From Hydractinia symbiolongicarpus (Eukaryota > Cnidaria > Hydrozoa > Anthoathecata > Hydractiniidae), in contig NC_079879.1 in NCBI RefSeq assembly GCF_029227915.1, forward strand, positions 1,674,001 through 1,738,000: a stretch of DNA of 64,000 nt, read 5' to 3'. Positions within the stretch are counted from its first letter, which is position 1; every line of letters starts with the position of its first letter. Below are positions 59,252-64,000 of the stretch, piece by piece. A program made the position numbers and the translations under genes. Under the pieces are notes generated by a model, which worked only from the letters and a program-made list of their open reading frames with translations, searched no databases and was not told where the DNA came from.

Positions 59252-60875
59252 GCATAAGACTTGTAGTTTTTAAAAACGATTTCATTTTTGATGAGACGCT
59301 GAATATAAGGAGTTTAATCTCCAGCGAACGAAAACCCGCGATTTCCCGTAAATCCCGGGCTTGGTCCGTATAGTCGAATGTACACAAAGAAAGTACCCAG
59401 GGTGTAAACTCATTTCCCGAACAATTCTTTAAATTATTTTTTCACCACTAAAACGCATGAGACTTGTAGTTTTCAGAAATGTTTTCATTTTTGATGAGAC
59501 GCTGAATAAAAGAAGTTTAATTGCCGGCAAACGAAAACCCGCGATTTCCTGTAAATACCGGGCTTGGCCCGTATAGTCGAATGTATACAAAGAAAGTACC
59601 CATTGAGTAAACTGACTTCCCGAACGATTCTTTAAATTATTTTTTCACCACTAAAACGCATGAGACTTGTAGTTTTCAAAAATGTTTTCATTTTTGATGA
59701 GACGATGAATAAAAGAAGTTTAATCGCTGGCAAACGAAAACCCTCGATTTCCCGTAAATCCCGGGCTTGGCCCGTATAGTCGAATGTATACAAAGAAAGT
59801 ACCCAGGGAGTAAACTCATTTCCCGAACGATTCTTTAAATTATTTCTTCACCACTAAAACGCATGAGACTTGTAGTTCTCAAAAATCATTTCATTTTTGA
59901 TGAGACGCTAAATAAAAGAAGCTTAATCCCCGGCAAACGAAAACCCGCGATTTCCCGTAAATCCCGGGCTTGGCCCGTATAGTCGAATGTATACAAAGAA
60001 AGTACCCAGGGAGTAAACTCATTTCCCGAACAATTCTTTAAATTATTTTTTCACCACTAAAACGCATGAGACTTGTAGTTTTCAGAAATGTTTTCATTTT
60101 TGATGAGACGCTGAATAAAAGAAGTTTAATTGCCGGCAAACGAAAACCCGCGATTTCCTGTAAATACCGGGCTTGGCCCGTATAGTCGAATGTATACAAA
60201 GAAAGTACCCATTGAGTAAACTGACTTCCCGAACGATTCTTTAAATTATTTTTTCACCACTAAAACGCATGAGACTTGTAGTTTTCAAAAATGTTTTCAT
60301 TTTTGATGAGACGATGAATAAAAGAAGTTTAATCGCTGGCAAACGAAAACCCTCGATTTCCCGTAAATCCCGGGCTTGGCCCGTATAGTCGAATGTATAC
60401 AAAGAAAGTACCCAGGGAGTAAACTCATTTCCCGAACGATTCTTTAAATTATTTCTTCACCACTAAAACGCATGAGACTTGTAGTTCTCAAAAATCATTT
60501 CATTTTTGATGAGACGCTAAATAAAAGAAGCTTAATCGCCGGCAAACGAAAACCCGCGATTTCCCGTAAATCCCGGGCTTGGCCCGTATAGTCGAATGTA
60601 TACAAAGAAAGTACCCAGTGAGTAAACTAATTTCCCGAACGATTCTTTAAATTATTTTTTCACCACTAAAACGCATGAGACTTGTAGTTTTCAAAAATGT
60701 TTTCATTTTTGATGAGACGCTGAATAAAAGAAGTTTAATCGCCGACAAACGAAAACCCGCGATTTCCCGTAAATCCCGGGCTTGGCCCGTATAGTTGAAT
60801 GTATACAAAGAAAGTACCCAGAAAGTAAACTCATTTCCCGAACGATTTTTTAAATTACTTTTCCACCACTAAAGC
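59252..60875. repeat. Eight-unit HOR E-F-G-A'-F-G-A'-H, copy 1 (1,624 bp)
   Basis: Units start at 59252, 59455, 59658, 59861, 60064, 60267, 60470 and 60673. This is the 10-unit HOR without D-I. H now ends CCCAGAAAGTAAAC and AAATTACTTTTCC before AAAGCGCAT. The first A' carries CTTAATCCCCGGC. Confidence 0.95.
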
Positions 60876-62499
60876 GCATAAGACTTGTAGTTTTTAAAAA
60901 CGATTTCATTTTTGATGAGACGCTGAATATAAGGAGTTTAATCTCCAGCGAACGAAAACCCGCGATTTCCCGTAAATCCCGGGCTTGGTCCGTATAGTCG
61001 AATGTACACAAAGAAAGTACCCAGGGTGTAAACTCATTTCCCGAACAATTCTTTAAATTATTTTTTCACCACTAAAACGCATGAGACTTGTAGTTTTCAG
61101 AAATGTTTTCATTTTTGATGAGACGCTGAATAAAAGAAGTTTAATTGCCGGCAAACGAAAACCCGCGATTTCCTGTAAATACCGGGCTTGGCCCGTATAG
61201 TCGAATGTATACAAAGAAAGTACCCATTGAGTAAACTGACTTCCCGAACGATTCTTTAAATTATTTTTTCACCACTAAAACGCATGAGACTTGTAGTTTT
61301 CAAAAATGTTTTCATTTTTGATGAGACGATGAATAAAAGAAGTTTAATCGCTGGCAAACGAAAACCCTCGATTTCCCGTAAATCCCGGGCTTGGCCCGTA
61401 TAGTCGAATGTATACAAAGAAAGTACCCAGGGAGTAAACTCATTTCCCGAACGATTCTTTAAATTATTTCTTCACCACTAAAACGCATGAGACTTGTAGT
61501 TCTCAAAAATCATTTCATTTTTGATGAGACGCTAAATAAAAGAAGCTTAATCCCCGGCAAACGAAAACCCGCGATTTCCCGTAAATCCCGGGCTTGGCCC
61601 GTATAGTCGAATGTATACAAAGAAAGTACCCAGGGAGTAAACTCATTTCCCGAACAATTCTTTAAATTATTTTTTCACCACTAAAACGCATGAGACTTGT
61701 AGTTTTCAGAAATGTTTTCATTTTTGATGAGACGCTGAATAAAAGAAGTTTAATTGCCGGCAAACGAAAACCCGCGATTTCCTGTAAATACCGGGCTTGG
61801 CCCGTATAGTCGAATGTATACAAAGAAAGTACCCATTGAGTAAACTGACTTCCCGAACGATTCTTTAAATTATTTTTTCACCACTAAAACGCATGAGACT
61901 TGTAGTTTTCAAAAATGTTTTCATTTTTGATGAGACGATGAATAAAAGAAGTTTAATCGCTGGCAAACGAAAACCCTCGATTTCCCGTAAATCCCGGGCT
62001 TGGCCCGTATAGTCGAATGTATACAAAGAAAGTACCCAGGGAGTAAACTCATTTCCCGAACGATTCTTTAAATTATTTCTTCACCACTAAAACGCATGAG
62101 ACTTGTAGTTCTCAAAAATCATTTCATTTTTGATGAGACGCTAAATAAAAGAAGCTTAATCGCCGGCAAACGAAAACCCGCGATTTCCCGTAAATCCCGG
62201 GCTTGGCCCGTATAGTCGAATGTATACAAAGAAAGTACCCAGTGAGTAAACTAATTTCCCGAACGATTCTTTAAATTATTTTTTCACCACTAAAACGCAT
62301 GAGACTTGTAGTTTTCAAAAATGTTTTCATTTTTGATGAGACGCTGAATAAAAGAAGTTTAATCGCCGACAAACGAAAACCCGCGATTTCCCGTAAATCC
62401 CGGGCTTGGCCCGTATAGTTGAATGTATACAAAGAAAGTACCCAGAAAGTAAACTCATTTCCCGAACGATTTTTTAAATTACTTTTCCACCACTAAAGC
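60876..62499. repeat. Eight-unit HOR E-F-G-A'-F-G-A'-H, copy 2 (1,624 bp)
   Basis: Units start at 60876, 61079, 61282, 61485, 61688, 61891, 62094 and 62297. It repeats the private markers of copy 1 (AGGGTGTAAAC in E, AATCCCCGGC in A', AAATTACTTTTCC at the end of H). I noticed no difference in the units compared by eye, so this is among the youngest duplications in the window. Confidence 0.95.
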
Positions 62500-63918
62500 G
62501 CATGAGACTTGTTGTTTTCAAAAACAATTTCATTTTTGATGAGACGCTGAATAAAAGGAGTTTAATTGCCGGCAAACGAAAACTCGCGATTTCCCGTATA
62601 TCCTGGACTCGGCCCGTATAGTCAAAAGTATACAAAGAAAGTACCCAGTGATTATACTCATTTCCCGAACGATTTTTTAAATTAATTTTCCACCACTAAA
62701 ACGCATAAGACTTGTAGTTTTTAAAAACGATTTCATTTTTGATGAGACGCTGAATATAAGGAGTTTAATCTACAGCGAACGAAAACCCGCGATTTCCCGT
62801 AAATCCCGGGCTTGGTCCGTATAGTCGAATGTACACAAAGAAAGTACCCAGGGAGTAAACTCATTTCCCGAACAATTCTTTAAATTATTTTTTCACCACT
62901 AAAACGCATGAGACTTGTAGTTTTCAGAAATGTTTTCATTTTTGATGAGACGCTGAATAAAAGAAGTTTAATTGCCGGCAAACGAAAACCCGCGATTTCC
63001 TGTAAATACCGGGCTTGGCCCGTATAGTCGAATGTATACAAAGAAAGTACCCAGAAAGTAAACTCATTTCCCGAACGATTTTTTAAATTACTTTTCCACC
63101 ACTAAAGCGCATGAGACTTGTTGTTTTAAAAAACACTTTCATTTTTGATGAGACGCTGAATAAAAGGAGTTTAATTGCCGGCAAACGAAAACTCGCGATT
63201 TCCCGTATATCCTGGACTCGGCCCGTATAGTCAAAAGTATACAAAGAAAGTACCAAGTGATTATACTCATTTCCCGAACGATTTTTAAATTATTTTTTCA
63301 CCACTAAAACGCATGAGACTTGTAGTTTTCAAAAATGATTTCATTTTTGATGAGACGCTGAATAAAAGGAGTTTAATCTCCGGCAAACGAAAACACGCGA
63401 TTTCCCGTAAATCGCGGGCTTGGCCCGTATAGTCGAATGCATACAAAGAAAGTACCCAGGGTGTAAACTCATTTCCAAGACGATTTTTAAATTATTTTTT
63501 CACCACTAAAACGCATGAGACTTGTAGTTTTCAAAAATGTTTTCATTTTTGATGAGACGCTGAATAAAAGAAGTTTAATCGCCGGCAAACGAAAACCCGC
63601 GATTTCCTGTAAATCCCGGGCTTAGCCCGTATAGTCGAATGTATACAAAGAAAGTACCCAGTGAGTAAACTAATTTCCCGAACGATTCTTTAAATTATTT
63701 TTTCACCACTAAAACGCATGAGACTTGTAGTTTTCAAAAATGTTTTCATTTTTGATGAGACGCTGAATAAAAGAAGTTTAATCGCCGGCAAACGAAAACC
63801 CGCGATTTCCCGTAAATCCCGGGCTTGGCCCGTATAGTCGAATGTATACAAAGAAAGTACCCAGAAAGTAAACTCATTTCCCAAACGATTTTTTAAATTA
63901 TTTCTTCACCACTAAAAC
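62500..63918. repeat. Seven-unit terminal block J-E-F-J and three N/G-like units
   Basis: Units start at 62500 (J, AAAGCGCATGAG, TTGTTGTTTTC, AAACAATTTC), 62703 (E, CTACAGCGAACG), 62906 (F), 63109 (J-like, AAAAAACACTTTC), 63311, 63513 and 63716. J-E-F-J gives a 609-bp spacing of J. The units at 63109 and 63311 are 202 bp owing to ATTTTTAAATTATT. Confidence 0.82.
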
Positions 63919-64000
63919 GCATGAGACTTGTAGTTCTCAAAAATCATTTCATTTTTGATGAGACGCTAAATAAAAGAAGCTTAATCCCCGGCAAACGAAA
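63919..64000. repeat. Partial A' unit cut by the window edge
   Basis: It has TCTCAAAAATCATTTC, AAGCTTAATC and CCCGGCAAACG, as in the A' of the 8-unit HOR. The array continues beyond the window. Confidence 0.93.

Larger units (their letters stand above)
1..64000. repeat. Satellite DNA array, ~203-bp unit, head-to-tail, with higher-order repeats
   Basis: The anchor GCATGAGACTTGTAG (with variants GCATAAG, GTATGAG and GAATGAG) recurs every 202-204 bp from base 1 to base 63919, always on the plus strand. Only six intervals are shorter, at 136 bp. No interruption, inversion, mobile element or unique sequence was seen, so every apparently gene-free stretch is this repeat. Distances between private variants are near multiples of 203 (for example 406, 609, 811, 1015, 1218 and 1624), which shows higher-order structure. 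Satellites of this type usually lie at centromeres or other heterochromatin. That location is inferred from class behaviour and is not shown by the sequence. I do not recognise the family. Confidence 0.98.

Noticed and set aside
1-64000. CRISPR array
   Set aside because: The repeat is about 203 bp and continuous. There are no short repeats separated by unique spacers, no leader and no cas genes.
1-64000. Transposon, rDNA spacer or tRNA-derived repeat
   Set aside because: No terminal inverted repeats, target duplications, reverse transcriptase or transposase sequence, no recognisable rRNA segment, and no convincing A/B-box pair were seen.
1-64000. Inverted units or palindromic array joints
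   Set aside because: Every anchor found lies on the plus strand; no reverse-complement anchor was noticed.

Overview
The whole 64 kb window is one uninterrupted tandem satellite array. The unit is about 203 bp, every unit lies in the same orientation, and the array runs off both ends of the window. From recurring anchor positions I estimate about 311 units of 202-204 bp, six short units of 136 bp and a partial unit at the right edge. I found no gene, RNA gene, transposon, CRISPR array, inversion or unique-sequence stretch. The open reading frames in the window (longest about 149 codons) are translations of the repeat itself and are not annotated as genes. A megabase-style array with higher-order repeat (HOR) organisation points to a eukaryotic centromeric, pericentromeric or otherwise heterochromatic locus in a long-read assembly. 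The species cannot be named. A composite consensus is about 39% GC with 13 CpG per 203 bp, where about 7.7 are expected from base composition. That excess argues against long-term heavy CpG methylation and loosely favours an invertebrate or another lineage with little methylation.

Units are counted from the G of the anchor GCATGAGACTTGTAG; this register is arbitrary. They fall into recognisable variant classes, named here by letter: A (TCTCAAAAATCATTTCG; A' is a right-half form carrying AAGCTT), B (TTCAAAATTGATT; B5 also has GTTGAATGCATAC), C (GCATAAG with AAAAACGATTT), D (TAGTATT with ATGTTTATAT), D' (ATGTTTACAT; short form d), E (TCTCCAGCGAACG), F (TTTTCAGAAATGTTTT), G (the ATGTTTTCAT unit after F), H (CGCCGACAAACG), I (AATAAAAAAGGTTT), J (AAAGCGCATGAG), K (GTTTATTCTCCGGC), K2 (CGCGAATTCCCG), L (TTTTTGTTGAGACG), M (GCATAAG with TCGCGATTTTCCG), N (near consensus), O (AACAAAAACTCGCG), P (GTATGAG with GAAACCCTG), Q (AATAAAATTAGTTT), Qt (CATTTTTTATGAG), R (GCATTAG with a 1-bp deletion), S (GCATATG), T (AAAAATGACTTC), U (GCATGGG), V (GCTAAATGAAAGG), W (TTTTTAATGAGACG), X (GTCGAGTGTATAC), Y (GCTATATAAAAG), Z (CTTGTTGTTTTC).

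Layout. From 1 to about 35.5 kb the array is built from A, B, C, K-P and, at 13-27 kb, R-Y. It carries nested tandem duplications of 2, 3, 4 and 5 units, plus dispersed copies of the same cassettes 6, 10 and 26 kb apart. From about 35.5 kb rightward a diverged D/D'/I group and the AAGCTT form of A appear and stay interspersed. From 35.9 to 46.4 kb an E-F-K2-A'-C cassette recurs, with 3-mer and 5-mer duplications between copies. From 46.4 to 51.3 kb there are 5- and 6-unit HORs based on B5. From 51.3 to 58.0 kb there are two copies of a complex HOR (3,114 bp with 16 units; 3,656 bp with 19 units) that contains the 136-bp units. From 57.2 to 62.5 kb a 10-unit HOR (2,030 bp) is followed by two 8-unit HORs (1,624 bp each) that look the same wherever I compared them.

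The most interesting signals are listed next. (i) A single 67-bp deletion unit has been multiplied and recombined into other units. (ii) Sites of unequal exchange can be read directly from chimeric units. (iii) A perfect dyad symmetry recurs in many classes. (iv) A minus-strand motif contains all nine essential CENP-B-box bases, but its spacer is one base short. All class assignments and distances come from reading by eye; no alignment was run.
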